A DNA stretch of 64,000 nucleotides from Paraburkholderia xenovorans LB400 (GTDB taxonomy: Bacteria; Pseudomonadota; Gammaproteobacteria; Burkholderiales; Burkholderiaceae): NCBI RefSeq assembly GCF_000013645.1, contig NC_007951.1, forward strand, positions 558,001 through 622,000, given 5' to 3'. A program made the translations under genes and the position numbers. Under the pieces are notes generated by a model, which ran no database searches, was not told the DNA's origin, and saw nothing but the letters and a program-made list of their open reading frames with translations. This document shows, in pieces, positions 33,722 through 43,108 of this stretch (the first letter of the stretch is position 1; each line of letters begins with the position of its first letter).

Positions 33722-33734
33722 ATCGGGTAAAATC
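33722..33734 (+). repeat. Right attachment-site repeat (attR core)
   Basis: ATCGGGTAAAATC, identical to 19135-19147. GC-rich chromosome resumes here, 94 bp before the purM ATG. Confidence 0.75.
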
Positions 33735-33827
33735 CTGAGGTCGTTCGAAGCGTAAGTACCTGTTTTAATTGCGATTTTCTACTTTTCCCAGTATCATCTC
33801 ATTTTACCGACCTTCGAGCTCGTCCTC

Positions 33828-34895
33828 ATGAATCAACCGAAATCCGCCCCGAATTCAACTGATTCGGCCCAAGGTTTGTCGTATCGCGACGCCGGCGTGG
33901 ACATCGACGCGGGCGACGCCCTTGTCGACGCAATCAAGCCGTTTGCCAGAAAGACGATGCGCGACGGCGTGCTGGGTGGCATCGGCGGGTTTGGCGCGCT
34001 GTTCGAAGTGCCGAAGAAGTACAAGGAGCCGGTGCTGGTGTCCGGCACCGACGGCGTCGGCACCAAGCTGCGTCTCGCCTTTCAGCTGAACAAACACGAC
34101 ACCGTGGGCCAGGATCTGGTGGCGATGAGCGTGAACGACATTCTCGTGCAGGGCGCGGAGCCGCTGTTCTTCCTGGACTACTTCGCCTGCGGCAAGCTGG
34201 ACGTCGGCACGGCGGCCACGGTCGTGAAGGGTATCGCATACGGCTGCGAACTGTCGGGTTGCGCGTTGATCGGCGGCGAGACGGCGGAAATGCCGGGCAT
34301 GTACCCGGACGGCGAATACGATCTGGCGGGTTTCGCGGTCGGCGCGGTGGAAAAGAGCAAGATTATCGACGGCAGCACGATCGCCCCCGGCGACGTGGTG
34401 CTGGGCCTGGCTTCGAGCGGCATTCATTCGAACGGGTTTTCGCTGGTGCGCAAGATCATCGAGCGTGCGCAGCCTGATCTGAACGCGGACTTCGACGGCC
34501 GCTCGCTTGCCGACGCGTTGATGGCGCCCACGCATATCTATGTGAAGCCGCTGCTGGCGCTGATGCAGCAGATCGCCGTGAAGGGCATGGCGCACATCAC
34601 GGGCGGCGGGCTGGTCGAGAACATTCCGCGCGTGTTGCGTGAAGGCCTGACGGCTGAGCTGGATCATCGCGGCTGGCCGTTGCCGCCGCTGTTCTCGTGG
34701 CTGCAAAAGCACGGCGGCGTGGCGGACGCGGAAATGCACCGCGTGTTCAACTGCGGTATCGGCATGGCCGTGGTGGTGTCGGCCGCGGATGCCGATGCGG
34801 CAATCGGTCTGCTGTCCGCAGCCGGCGAGCAGGTCTGGAAGATCGGCGTGATTCGCGAAAGTGCGGCCGGTGAGGCTCAGACCGTAGTGATCTAA
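33828..34895 (+). CDS. purM: Phosphoribosylformylglycinamidine cyclo-ligase (AIR synthetase)
   Basis: 355 aa. ATP-dependent fifth step of purine synthesis. Signatures: [19 protein letters not shown] at the N-terminus, [65 protein letters not shown] and [14 protein letters not shown]. Length is normal. Divergent from perM, now separated by the element. Its immediate upstream chromosomal DNA (33735-33827) is retained, so its own leader may be intact, but anything further upstream was replaced. Confidence 0.97.
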   Translation: MNQPKSAPNSTDSAQGLSYRDAGVDIDAGDALVDAIKPFARKTMRDGVLGGIGGFGALFEVPKKYKEPVLVSGTDGVGTKLRLAFQLNKHDTVGQDLVAMSVNDILVQGAEPLFFLDYFACGKLDVGTAATVVKGIAYGCELSGCALIGGETAEMPGMYPDGEYDLAGFAVGAVEKSKIIDGSTIAPGDVVLGLASSGIHSNGFSLVRKIIERAQPDLNADFDGRSLADALMAPTHIYVKPLLALMQQIAVKGMAHITGGGLVENIPRVLREGLTAELDHRGWPLPPLFSWLQKHGGVADAEMHRVFNCGIGMAVVVSAADADAAIGLLSAAGEQVWKIGVIRESAAGEAQTVVI

Positions 34896-34982
34896 AAGCT
34901 TGTCAGACCGCGCGGCGTGCGGTTAGCCGGCGCCGCGCGGGTTTGAAGCTTCAACGCATCAGAGTTTCAAAGCGTCAAAGTT

Positions 34983-35930
34983 TCAAAGCAACGCTTCAAT
35001 CGCTTCAAGCACCCGCGCCGTCGCGTGCGGATCGCAGCAGTCCACCACCACTCGCTCTGTCATGCTTCGCAGCCATGTGAGCTGCCGCTTGCACAACTGC
35101 CGGGTCGCAAAGACGCCCTTATCGCGCATGGTCGAATAGTCGACGGCGCCGTCCAGATATTCCCAGACCTGCCGGTAGCCCACGCAACGCATGGACGGCA
35201 TCTCGGGCGATAAGTCGCCGCGTTCGCGCAACTTCACCACTTCATCGACGAAACCGTTGGCCAGCATCGCATCGAAGCGTTTCTCGATGCGCGCATGGAG
35301 CACGCCACGATCGGACGGCTCCAGCGCAACTGGCACGAAGCGCCACGCGGCGGCGGCATCATCCACCCGCGCGGGCGCCGCCAGCAACGCCGACATGGCC
35401 TGTCCGGTCAGCATGAAAACTTCCAGCGCCCGCTGAATCCGCTGCGAATCGTTCGGCGCCAAGCGCGCGGCCGTCACGGGATCGACTGCGGCAAGCCGCG
35501 CATGCATGGCCGGCCAGCCCTCGCGTGCGGCGTCGGCGTCGAGTGTGGCGCGCAGGTCGGCGTCGGCGGCGGGCAGATCGTTGAGCCCCTGGGTGAGCGC
35601 CTTGTAGTACAGCATGGTGCCGCCGACCAGCAACGGCAGGCGCCCACGCGCGTGGATCTCGCCGGTCAGCCGCAAGGTGTCGGCGCGAAACTGTGCGGCG
35701 GAATAGCTGTCCGTGGGATCGACGATATCGATCAGATGATGCGGCGCCACCGCACGCTCTTCGGCGGTGGGTTTGGCGGTGCCGATATCCATCTCGCGAT
35801 AGACCAGCGCCGAATCGACACTGATGATTTCCACCGGGTGCCGGGCGGCCAGCGCGAGCGCAGCGGCGGTTTTGCCGGATGCAGTCGGGCCGAGCAGACA
35901 CGGGACGGTGGTAGGCGTGCGTGAAGTCAT
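34983..35930 (-). CDS. miaA: tRNA dimethylallyltransferase
   Basis: 315 aa. It adds dimethylallyl to A37 of UNN-decoding tRNAs. P-loop [17 protein letters not shown] at residues about 11-27, [43 protein letters not shown], and the C-terminal [14 protein letters not shown] tRNA-contacting segment. Length is normal. It follows mutL by about 45 bp on the same strand, the classical mutL-miaA pair. Confidence 0.96.
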   Translation of the reverse strand: MTSRTPTTVPCLLGPTASGKTAAALALAARHPVEIISVDSALVYREMDIGTAKPTAEERAVAPHHLIDIVDPTDSYSAAQFRADTLRLTGEIHARGRLPLLVGGTMLYYKALTQGLNDLPAADADLRATLDADAAREGWPAMHARLAAVDPVTAARLAPNDSQRIQRALEVFMLTGQAMSALLAAPARVDDAAAAWRFVPVALEPSDRGVLHARIEKRFDAMLANGFVDEVVKLRERGDLSPEMPSMRCVGYRQVWEYLDGAVDYSTMRDKGVFATRQLCKRQLTWLRSMTERVVVDCCDPHATARVLEAIEALL

Positions 35931-35975
35931 GGGCAGGCGGGCGTGCGTTGCAGCGGCGGTTGCAGCAGCGTCACG

Positions 35976-38042
35976 TCACTGACCACGCATGAACAGCCGA
36001 TCGAGATCGGACAGCGTCAACTGATACCACGTGGGACGTCCGTGATTGCATTGATCGGCGCGCTCGGTGGCTTCCATCTGACGCAGCAGCGCGTTCATTT
36101 CGTCGAGCGTCAGACGCCGGTTCGCGCGCACCGCGTGATGGCAGGCGAGCGTGCCGAGCAGTTCGTGCTGACGTTCGGTCAGTACGCGCGAGCCGCCGAA
36201 TGCATGCAGGTCGGAGAGGACCGCGCGCGCCAGCGCCTGCAGATCGGCGTCTTTCAGCAGCGCCGGTACGGCGCGGATGGCGAGTGTGGTCGGCGACAGC
36301 ACGGCGAGATCGAAGCCGAGTGCGTCGAGTGTGTCGCGCTCTTCTTCCACCGTACCGATTTCGACCGGATCGGCCTGCATGGACTGCGGGATCAGCAGCG
36401 GTTGCACGGCGATCGTGCGATCGGCCAGCGCGTTCTTGAACTGCTCGTACAGAATGCGCTCGTGCGCGGCGTGCATGTCGACGATCACCAGACCGTGCGC
36501 GTTCTGGGCCAGCACATAGATGCCGTGGATCTGGCCGAGCGCGAAGCCGAGCGGTTGCTCGTCGGCGGCATGGAAAGCGGGCGCCGGGTACGGCGCGGAC
36601 GCGTTGTACGGTGACGGTGCTTCGGCGGCCGAATCGCGCGCCTCGAAAAGCGTGGCGCCTTCCGCCGTGCCCGCGTTCGTATCTTTGCGGCCGAAGAGCG
36701 CGTCGTAAAACGCGAGCGGTTGGGCAACCGGCAGCGTGCCTTGCGTCATGCGCGCCTGGCGCATCCAGGTATTGCCGGGCTGCTGCGACGACGATCCGAA
36801 GCCGCCGCCCGATGCGCCACCCAAGCCGCCACCGATGCCGCCAGCGCCGTTGCCAGCACCGAAGCCGACGCCGCCGACGCCCGCGCCGCCCAGTGGCGTC
36901 GCGCCAAACGAAGCCGGCCCGCTAACGGAAGGCGCCAGATGCGCCGCATGCCCGCCCGCCGTCGTTTCCGGCGATGCGCCCGCATGCCGCGCCAGCGCGC
37001 GCTGCACGGCGTGGAAGACGAACTGGTGAATCGAGCGCGAATCGCGGAAGCGCACCTCGATTTTCGACGGATGCACGTTCACATCGACCGCTTCAGGCGG
37101 CAGGTCGAGGAACAGCACGTAGGACGGATAGCGCTCGCCATGCAGCACGTCTTCATAAGCGGCGCGCACGGCGTGCGTGAGCAGCTTGTCGCGCACGAAG
37201 CGGCCGTTGACGAAGAAATACTGCTGATCGGCACGCCCGCGGCTCGCGGTCGGCAGACCCGCGCAACCGTAGACCGCAAGCGGTCCGGCGGATTCGTCGA
37301 GCGGCAGATGAGCGGTGGCAAACGTGTCGCCGAGAATCTTCGCGACCCGCACGGGCGGCTCGCTGGCGTTCCAGTGTTCGACCGCCTTGCCGTTATGCAG
37401 CACCGAAATCGCGACATCCGGCCGCGCCAGCGCGGCGCGGCGGATCTGTTCGAGACAATGGCCGAGTTCGGTCTGCTCGCTCTTCAGAAATTTACGGCGC
37501 GCCGGCGTATTGAAGTACAACTCGCGGACTTCGATCGTGGTGCCCTGGGTGCCGGCCGCGGGACTCAGCACGCCGGTTTGCGCATCCACGCGCACCGCGT
37601 GCGCCGCGTCGGCCGTGCGGCTCGTGATGGTCATCTGCGCGACCGAGGCGATCGAGGCCAGCGCCTCGCCGCGGAACCCCAGCGTAGCGACCGCTTCCAG
37701 TTCGGCGAGCGAGCGGATTTTGCTGGTGGCGTGACGCATCAGCGCCAGCGCGAGTTCGTTCTCGGGGATGCCGCAGCCGTCGTCGGTGATCGAGATGCGT
37801 TTGACGCCGCCTTCGTCGAGCAGGATGCGCAGCGACTGCGCGCCCGCGTCGAGTGCATTTTCCAGCAGCTCCTTGACGACCGAAGCGGGCCGCTCGACCA
37901 CTTCGCCGGCGGCAATCTGACTGATCAACTGATCGGGAAGGGGCTGGATCGCGCGCAACGGGCGCGGCGCGGGCGTGGCGGCGGAAACCGCGGGCGCGGC
38001 TGCGGTGTCGAGGCCGGCAGGCGTTTCGGAGAATTCGGACAT
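35976..38042 (-). CDS. mutL: DNA mismatch repair protein MutL
   Basis: 688 aa. GHKL ATPase linking MutS to MutH-less or nick-directed repair. N-terminal ATPase: IAAGEVVERPASVVKELLENALDAGA, TDDGCGIPENELALALMRHATSKI, TLGFRGEALASIASV, PARRKFLKSEQTE. The linker (about 370-450) is extremely glycine-rich (GGAGVGGVGFGAGNGAGGIG). The C-terminal dimerisation domain begins about 500 (QIHGIYVLAQNAHGLVIVDMHAAHERILYE). The metal-binding endonuclease motif DQHAx2Ex4E appears as DMHAAHERILYE, so residues are partly conserved; whether it nicks is open. Confidence 0.95.
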   Translation of the reverse strand: MSEFSETPAGLDTAAAPAVSAATPAPRPLRAIQPLPDQLISQIAAGEVVERPASVVKELLENALDAGAQSLRILLDEGGVKRISITDDGCGIPENELALALMRHATSKIRSLAELEAVATLGFRGEALASIASVAQMTITSRTADAAHAVRVDAQTGVLSPAAGTQGTTIEVRELYFNTPARRKFLKSEQTELGHCLEQIRRAALARPDVAISVLHNGKAVEHWNASEPPVRVAKILGDTFATAHLPLDESAGPLAVYGCAGLPTASRGRADQQYFFVNGRFVRDKLLTHAVRAAYEDVLHGERYPSYVLFLDLPPEAVDVNVHPSKIEVRFRDSRSIHQFVFHAVQRALARHAGASPETTAGGHAAHLAPSVSGPASFGATPLGGAGVGGVGFGAGNGAGGIGGGLGGASGGGFGSSSQQPGNTWMRQARMTQGTLPVAQPLAFYDALFGRKDTNAGTAEGATLFEARDSAAEAPSPYNASAPYPAPAFHAADEQPLGFALGQIHGIYVLAQNAHGLVIVDMHAAHERILYEQFKNALADRTIAVQPLLIPQSMQADPVEIGTVEEERDTLDALGFDLAVLSPTTLAIRAVPALLKDADLQALARAVLSDLHAFGGSRVLTERQHELLGTLACHHAVRANRRLTLDEMNALLRQMEATERADQCNHGRPTWYQLTLSDLDRLFMRGQ

Positions 38043-38248
38043 GGCGAAATTATAGCGATTCGGCGCGGCAAGCTCGCGGCGCGCGCAAGCGCACCGTGGC
38101 GCGGGAGATTTTTAAATGCCGCCGGGCACTTTCTGTATCATGACGCGGTCAATTTCCGGCGGCGAGTGTGCGCCTGCCGCCCTCGCTAACGGGTCCGCTG
38201 GTACGGCCGTTTCCGCCACCGTCACATTCGCTTAATAAAGGATTCTCT

Positions 38249-38920
38249 TTGGACACGTTGCTACATTTCGTCAACCTTGTCTTGCACATCGACAAGTTCC
38301 TCGGAGACTTTATTCATGTGTACGGCGCGTGGGTCTACGCGGTGCTGTTCCTGATCGTGTTCTGCGAAACCGGGCTGGTGGTGCTGCCGTTTCTGCCGGG
38401 CGATTCGCTGCTGTTCATCGGCGGCGCGTTTTGCGCGACCGGCGAAATGAATATTGGTTTGCTGATCGTGTTGCTGCTCGTGGCGGCCATCAGCGGCAAT
38501 ACCGTCAATTACATGATCGGGCGAGCCATCGGACCGCGGGTGTTCAATTCGCACATTCCTTTTCTCGAACGCTTTCTCGATCGCAGCGCGCTGCAGAAGA
38601 CCCACAACTTCTATGAGAAGCATGGGGGCAAAACCATCGTGCTGGCGCGTTTCATCCCGGTGGTGCGGACCTTTGCGCCGTTCGTTGCGGGTGCATCCGA
38701 AATGACCGTGAGCCGGTTCCAGTTGTTCAACTTTGTCGGCGCGCTGTTCTGGGTGCTGCTGCTGACGTTGCTCGGTTATTTCTTCGGCAACATTCCGTTT
38801 ATCCGCCAGTATCTGAACGTGATCGTGCTGGTGGGTATCGGCGCAGCGGTGGTGCCGGTCGTGCTCGGCGCGTTGTGGAAGATGATGCGCAAGAACGCCT
38901 CGAGCGCGGGCAGCCGCTGA
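38249..38920 (+). CDS. DedA family membrane protein
   Basis: 223 aa from TTG 38249, with AAAGGA ribosome site at 38237-38242. DedA proteins are inner-membrane proteins implicated in phospholipid (undecaprenyl-phosphate) flipping and envelope homeostasis. Hallmarks: FCETGLVVLPFLPGDSLLFIGG, GNTVNYMIGRAIGPRVF, FYEKHGGKTIVLARFIPVVRTFAPFVAG, and LTLLGYFFGNIPFI. Four to five hydrophobic segments. It is divergent from mutL and closed by a very strong terminator. Confidence 0.9.
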   Translation: MDTLLHFVNLVLHIDKFLGDFIHVYGAWVYAVLFLIVFCETGLVVLPFLPGDSLLFIGGAFCATGEMNIGLLIVLLLVAAISGNTVNYMIGRAIGPRVFNSHIPFLERFLDRSALQKTHNFYEKHGGKTIVLARFIPVVRTFAPFVAGASEMTVSRFQLFNFVGALFWVLLLTLLGYFFGNIPFIRQYLNVIVLVGIGAAVVPVVLGALWKMMRKNASSAGSR

Positions 38921-38948
38921 CGTTTCACTGCAATACCCGGCCACATGA

Positions 38949-38983
38949 GAAAACGGCGTCGCGAATTTCGCGACGCCGTTTTC
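38949..38983. terminator. Strong intrinsic terminator after dedA
   Basis: GAAAACGGCGTCGCGAA (38949-38965), one-base loop, TTCGCGACGCCGTTTTC (38967-38983): a 17-bp perfect stem. Confidence 0.85.
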
Positions 38984-39073
38984 GTTCTGCACCTCTGATT
39001 GTGGATTTAACAATTGACGACACGATGAAGCCGCGTCGTTCAGTTGGGCGCGACTTCCATCAAACGACGATAC

Positions 39074-39886
39074 TCACGTCACCGCGCGCGGCGCCAGCGG
39101 TGTTTCCGGCGTCGGGTAGCCGGCTTCCTTGAAAGTCTGGATGATCGCGCGATTGGTGTCGAAGTAGACCTGCCAATAGTTCGCATTGTGCGTGTACGGC
39201 CGCACGCAAAGCAGCGGACCTTCCGGCGTGAAGCCGAGTACTTCGATGTCCGGTGCGGGACTCTCGGCCACGTTCGGAATCTGCGTGACGGCCGCCTTCA
39301 ACCGGTTCATCGCATCCGTCGGATCGACGCCGTTGGCGATCTTCGCCGTCAGCTCGACGCGGCGCACGGGCAGGATGCTGTAGTTCGAAATCGTGTCGGA
39401 GAAGATCTTGTTATTGCCGACGATAGTCGTCACGTTGTCCGGCGTCACGATGGTGGTGCCGAACAGGCCGAGTTCCGAGACCGTGCCGGTGACGCCGCCC
39501 GCGGTGACGAAATCGCCGACCTTGAACGGCCGCAATACCTGCATGAATACGCCTGCGGCGAAGTGGGCAAGCAGGCCGCCCCAGGCGGTGCCGATTGCGA
39601 GGCCGAGGCCGGCGAGCAGCGCGGCGAACGAAGTGGTTTGCACACCGAACACCTGCAGGATCGCGAGGATCAGGAGCAGGTTCAGCAATGCGCCGAGAAT
39701 CGAACCGAGATAATGCGCCAGCGTGGGATCGACCCGGCCGTTGCGCGACAACATCTTGCGCAGCAAGCCGGTGATCATGCCGATGAGCCAACGGCCGACG
39801 ATCCACAAGACGATCGCCCCGACGACCTTGGTGCCGAGGTCGATACCTCGGGTCATGATGAAGACGCGTACGGTTTCGAGATCCAA
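39074..39886 (-). CDS. MscS family small-conductance mechanosensitive channel
   Basis: 270 aa from TTG 39886 (AGGA upstream). Opens under membrane tension to release solutes. Three membrane helices: AIVLWIVGRWLIGMITGLL, LGALLNLLLILAILQVFGVQ and pore-lining TM3 LLAGLGLAIGTAWGGLLAHFAAGVFM. Then the beta domain (LRPFKVGDFVTAGGVTGTVSELGLFGTTIVTPDNVTTIVGNN) and C-terminal alpha/beta part. Length is close to E. coli MscS (286 aa). It stands alone between dedA and a small membrane gene. Confidence 0.92.
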   Translation of the reverse strand: MDLETVRVFIMTRGIDLGTKVVGAIVLWIVGRWLIGMITGLLRKMLSRNGRVDPTLAHYLGSILGALLNLLLILAILQVFGVQTTSFAALLAGLGLAIGTAWGGLLAHFAAGVFMQVLRPFKVGDFVTAGGVTGTVSELGLFGTTIVTPDNVTTIVGNNKIFSDTISNYSILPVRRVELTAKIANGVDPTDAMNRLKAAVTQIPNVAESPAPDIEVLGFTPEGPLLCVRPYTHNANYWQVYFDTNRAIIQTFKEAGYPTPETPLAPRAVT

Positions 39887-40108
39887 GATGTTCCTCGCTG
39901 GGTGAGTTGCCTTCGACTGATTGGACTGCGGTGGTGCAATACAGCGGCAAATGCCCGGCGACGGGCGCAAACGGTAACACTCGGTCTTCGGAAGTTATAG
40001 GCGACGGCGCGCGCATGCGCAAGGACCGTTCCCGTTGCCTGATGGCTTATGCGGCGGCAAAAGTCAGCCGCTTCGGCGCAGGGTTCGAACGATTGCGATT
40101 GTTCTGCC

Positions 40109-40483
40109 TCACATGGGCAGATGCGATTTGGAATACGGCGAAGTGTGGATGACGAGAGCCTCGCCGCGACCGACTTTCGCGGGGCGCGAGCGGCGTGCCG
40201 CACGACGTAAGGCGAGCGCGGCGATGATCGCAAGCCAGTACGCGCAGGCGCGCTCGAAAAACGCCGTTGATGTGCTGAGGTGGCCGTAGCGGTTCTGCGA
40301 GTCGGCGAATACCAGAAAGGTCAGCGCGGCATCGAGCATGAATGCGATACACGCCAATGCCGCGAAGATGAGCGAACCGTCGAGCGACGCGCCGGGTATG
40401 CGGCGATTGCACAGATGACACGCGGCCAGCACGAAGGCCAGCAAAGCCAGGTTCGAGAAGAGATCGAACAGAAAATTGATCAT
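40109..40483 (-). CDS. Hypothetical membrane protein, 124 aa
   Basis: Start taken at MINFLFDLFSNLALLAFVLAACHLCNRR. Three hydrophobic segments (about 2-22, 33-58, 79-97) end with a basic tail (RRAARRSRPAKVGRGEALV). No family recognised. No strong ribosome site, and the start could be earlier. Codon pattern supports coding on this strand. Confidence 0.55.
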   Translation of the reverse strand: MINFLFDLFSNLALLAFVLAACHLCNRRIPGASLDGSLIFAALACIAFMLDAALTFLVFADSQNRYGHLSTSTAFFERACAYWLAIIAALALRRAARRSRPAKVGRGEALVIHTSPYSKSHLPM

Positions 40484-40761
40484 ATTGATGGAATGAAAGC
40501 CGGGGGGAGCTGTGGCGTGGCCAAAGCGTCTGCTCACGCAGAGTCACAGTGCGTCTTGCTGGACCGGCGGCGATCATTGCACGTCTTTATGTCTCAATAA
40601 ATGTTCAGATTCGGAGTCCGTTGTTTCCTGTCTATTCGATAGAGACTGGCCTCAGAAATTGCTTAACGGGTCGTGCGAAATGGTGGAAAGCATTTTGTGA
40701 AAAATCTGTGATTACGCTTTCCTACGCAGTGTGGATCGACACCTGCGCTTAAAGATTCATG

Positions 40762-42561
40762 TCAGCCGCTGCGGCGAAGCGGCGAAAGGCGACGCTTCGC
40801 CGCACGCGTGCCGAGACGCCGGAAGCGCTCCTTCTTATGCTCTTCGTCGAAATGCGCGAGCGACGGTTTCACCAGGTCGCTGCGCGCCACGATGCCGACG
40901 ATTCGCAGCGTGTTCATGTCGCTCACCACGGGCATGCGCTCCAGGCCATGAACCGCGAGGCGTGTTGCAACGAGCCGGCAGGTCTCGCCGGGCAACGCGA
41001 CGACAGGCGCGCGCGTCTCCATCAGTTCGAGCAATGTAGTCGCGCCGGGCTGGCGGTCGCGAGTGCGAGGAATGCGTTCGAGGGCCGCGCGGTCGATCAC
41101 CCCGGTCACCGCGCCGTCCACGATCACCGGATACGCGCGATGCGTTTGCCCAGGGCCGAAGTACCGCGTCAGCGTTTCGTCGACTGTCGAGTGTGCGTCG
41201 ATCGTTTCGACGTCGCGTGTCATGACTTCGTCGACGTAATGGCGCTCCAGTGGATCGACGCCGTATTCGCGGTAGATGTGATACCCGCGGCGCGCGATTT
41301 TCTCGGTCATGATCGAGCGTCGCATCACGACCGTCGCGAAGCCATGTGCGACCAGCGTGGCGGCGAGTAGCGGCAATAACGCGTTGCTGTCGTTGGTCAG
41401 GCCGAACGCGAACACGATTGCGGTGAGCGGCGCCCCAAGCGTCGCGCCGAGCGTGGCGGCCATGCACACGAGCGGCCACAGTGCCGGATCGCCGCCCGGC
41501 ATCAGATGGCTCAACACCACGCCGAGACCGGCGCCGAGCATCAGCAACGGCGCCAGCACGCCGCCCGACGTACCCGAGCCGAGCGCGACGACCCACATGA
41601 CGGCCTTGACGAGCAGCAACGCAAGCGCAATCTCCAAGGCCAGATGCAGATGCAGCAGGTCACCGATGACGTCGTAGCCGACGCCCAGCGCACGCGGCTC
41701 GATAAAGCCGCCAATGCCGACCACCAGTCCGCCGAGCGCGGGCCACCACATCCAGTGGATCCTGAGTTTGCCGAACAGGTCTTCGGTCTTGTAGAGCGCG
41801 GCGGAGAGGCCTGCTGCCAGCGCTCCCGAGAGCAAGCCGGCAATCACGCAGGTGAACAGCGAGAGCGCGCCAGGCGGCGCCGTTTCGAGCGGAAACAACG
41901 GTCCCGCGCCGAACAGGGCGCCGCGCGCAAAGCCGGCCACCGCACAGGCGAGCGCGACCGGCAGAAAGCTGCGCGGCCGCCATTCGAACAACAGCAGCTC
42001 GACCGCAAGGAGCACCGCCGCGACCGGTGTGCCGAACACCGCGGTCATGCCGGCCGCGGCGCCGGCGACCAGCAGTGTTTTGCGCTCCGCCGCGCTCACG
42101 CGCACGCACTGCGCAATCAGCGAACCCAACGCGCCGCCCGTCATGATGATGGGACCTTCCGCGCCGAACGGCCCACCGCTGCCGATCACGATGCCGGAGG
42201 ACAGTGGCTTGAGGATCGCTACCTTCGGCGACATGCGGCTCTTGCCGAACAGAATGGCTTCGATCGCTTCCGGAATGCCGTGGCCGCGAATCTTCTCCGA
42301 GCCGAAGCGCGCCATCAGCCCGACGATCAGACCACCCGCCACCGGCACCAGCACGACCCAGGCGCCGAGCGTGTTTTGCGCCGGCGAGCGTTCCGCGAAC
42401 GAAAGCCCGCCGAAGAAAAACAGGTTCGTGAACAGGTGGATCAGATTCAGCAGCACGAAAGCAGCCAGCGTGCTGATTACGCCGATGCCCGCTGCCAGCA
42501 GAGCGATGCCGGGCAGGCGGCGGTTTTCGGCGAAGTCGCGCTTATGGGTGTCGGCTGTCAT
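40762..42561 (-). CDS. ClC family chloride channel/transporter with C-terminal CBS domains
   Basis: 599 aa. Anion-selectivity motifs are present: GSGGPFGAEGP, carrying the gating glutamate in GxEGP, and GSGTSGGVLAP; the tyrosine-containing third motif is not obvious. About 10-12 membrane helices occupy residues 15-430. Two CBS domains follow (VDEVMTRDVETIDAHSTVDETL ... VIDRAALERI; VVALPGETCRLVATRLAVHGLERMPVVSDM). Probably a H+/Cl- antiporter or Cl- channel in the inner membrane regulated by nucleotide binding. MarR gene lies 48 bp upstream on the same strand. Confidence 0.92.
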   Translation of the reverse strand: MTADTHKRDFAENRRLPGIALLAAGIGVISTLAAFVLLNLIHLFTNLFFFGGLSFAERSPAQNTLGAWVVLVPVAGGLIVGLMARFGSEKIRGHGIPEAIEAILFGKSRMSPKVAILKPLSSGIVIGSGGPFGAEGPIIMTGGALGSLIAQCVRVSAAERKTLLVAGAAAGMTAVFGTPVAAVLLAVELLLFEWRPRSFLPVALACAVAGFARGALFGAGPLFPLETAPPGALSLFTCVIAGLLSGALAAGLSAALYKTEDLFGKLRIHWMWWPALGGLVVGIGGFIEPRALGVGYDVIGDLLHLHLALEIALALLLVKAVMWVVALGSGTSGGVLAPLLMLGAGLGVVLSHLMPGGDPALWPLVCMAATLGATLGAPLTAIVFAFGLTNDSNALLPLLAATLVAHGFATVVMRRSIMTEKIARRGYHIYREYGVDPLERHYVDEVMTRDVETIDAHSTVDETLTRYFGPGQTHRAYPVIVDGAVTGVIDRAALERIPRTRDRQPGATTLLELMETRAPVVALPGETCRLVATRLAVHGLERMPVVSDMNTLRIVGIVARSDLVKPSLAHFDEEHKKERFRRLGTRAAKRRLSPLRRSG

Positions 42562-42609
42562 TATCGAGACAAGGTTGAGGTGAGTAGCCAGTGAGCGGCG
42601 TGCCGCCCG

Positions 42610-43023
42610 CTAGAGATCGATCTGCGGCACGTTGAACGCGCCTTCGAGCGACTTCAGTTCGGCGCGGTGCAGCGCGGCCAGTTTGGCCAGCGTCTTTTCG
42701 CCGAGTTTTTGCAGGTGCACTTCCACCTGGCGGCGATCGGTCTCGCTGACTTTGCGTTTGACGAGGCCAAGCGCTTCGCAACGCGACACCAGTGCCACGA
42801 TGCCGTGATGCTGGGCCTGCAGCCGTTCGGCCAGCTCGCCGATAGTCGCCCAGTCCCGCTGCGGATAGCCTTTGATGTGCAGAAGCAGCAGATATTGCAA
42901 AGGCGTGATGCCTTCGGTTTGGGCGGCCTGTTCAGAGAAGCGTTCGAATCGCCGCATCTGATAGCGGAACTCGGACAACTGCTCGAAATCGGACTTTTCC
43001 AGTTCGCGGCGTTGGGTTTTCAT
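42610..43023 (-). CDS. MarR family transcriptional regulator
   Basis: 137 aa. Winged helix typical of MarR: GITPLQYLLLLHIKGYPQRDWATIGELAERLQAQHHGIVALVSRCEALGLVKRKVSETDRRQVEVHLQKLGEKTL; the DRR wing motif is clear. N-terminal helix EFRYQMRRFERFSEQAAQ forms the dimer interface. It is followed by the ClC gene, probably its target. A ligand cannot be inferred. Confidence 0.92.
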   Translation of the reverse strand: MKTQRRELEKSDFEQLSEFRYQMRRFERFSEQAAQTEGITPLQYLLLLHIKGYPQRDWATIGELAERLQAQHHGIVALVSRCEALGLVKRKVSETDRRQVEVHLQKLGEKTLAKLAALHRAELKSLEGAFNVPQIDL

Positions 43024-43108
43024 TGGGGCTTGCGTGAGAGAAATGCTGTTTATATCACAACATGAGGTATATGGATGTGGCGAGGTTCGAGGGAATCATG
43101 ATGGCGTT

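Larger units (their letters stand above)
19135..33734. mobile_element. Integrated mobilizable element (tyrosine integrase, ColE2-type Rep, ColE1-type relaxase, lone DotA/TraY)
   Basis: About 14.6 kb of obviously AT-rich DNA inserted between divergent perM and purM, which are normally adjacent in burkholderias. It is flanked by an identical 13-bp repeat. Contents in order: integrase, two unknown genes, XRE regulator (minus), coiled-coil gene, DotA/TraY (minus), GC-rich structured island, two unknown genes, Rep, small peptides, regulators, oriT-like region, MobC-like protein, relaxase, a small coiled-coil gene and an H-NS-like gene. No resistance, toxin or complete secretion system is present. 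Codon use differs sharply from the host, so the donor was AT-rich; its identity is unknown. Confidence 0.88.

Noticed and set aside
36720..38189. 489-codon plus-strand frame antisense to mutL
   Set aside because: Arginine/histidine-rich shadow of the MutL frame without domain similarity.
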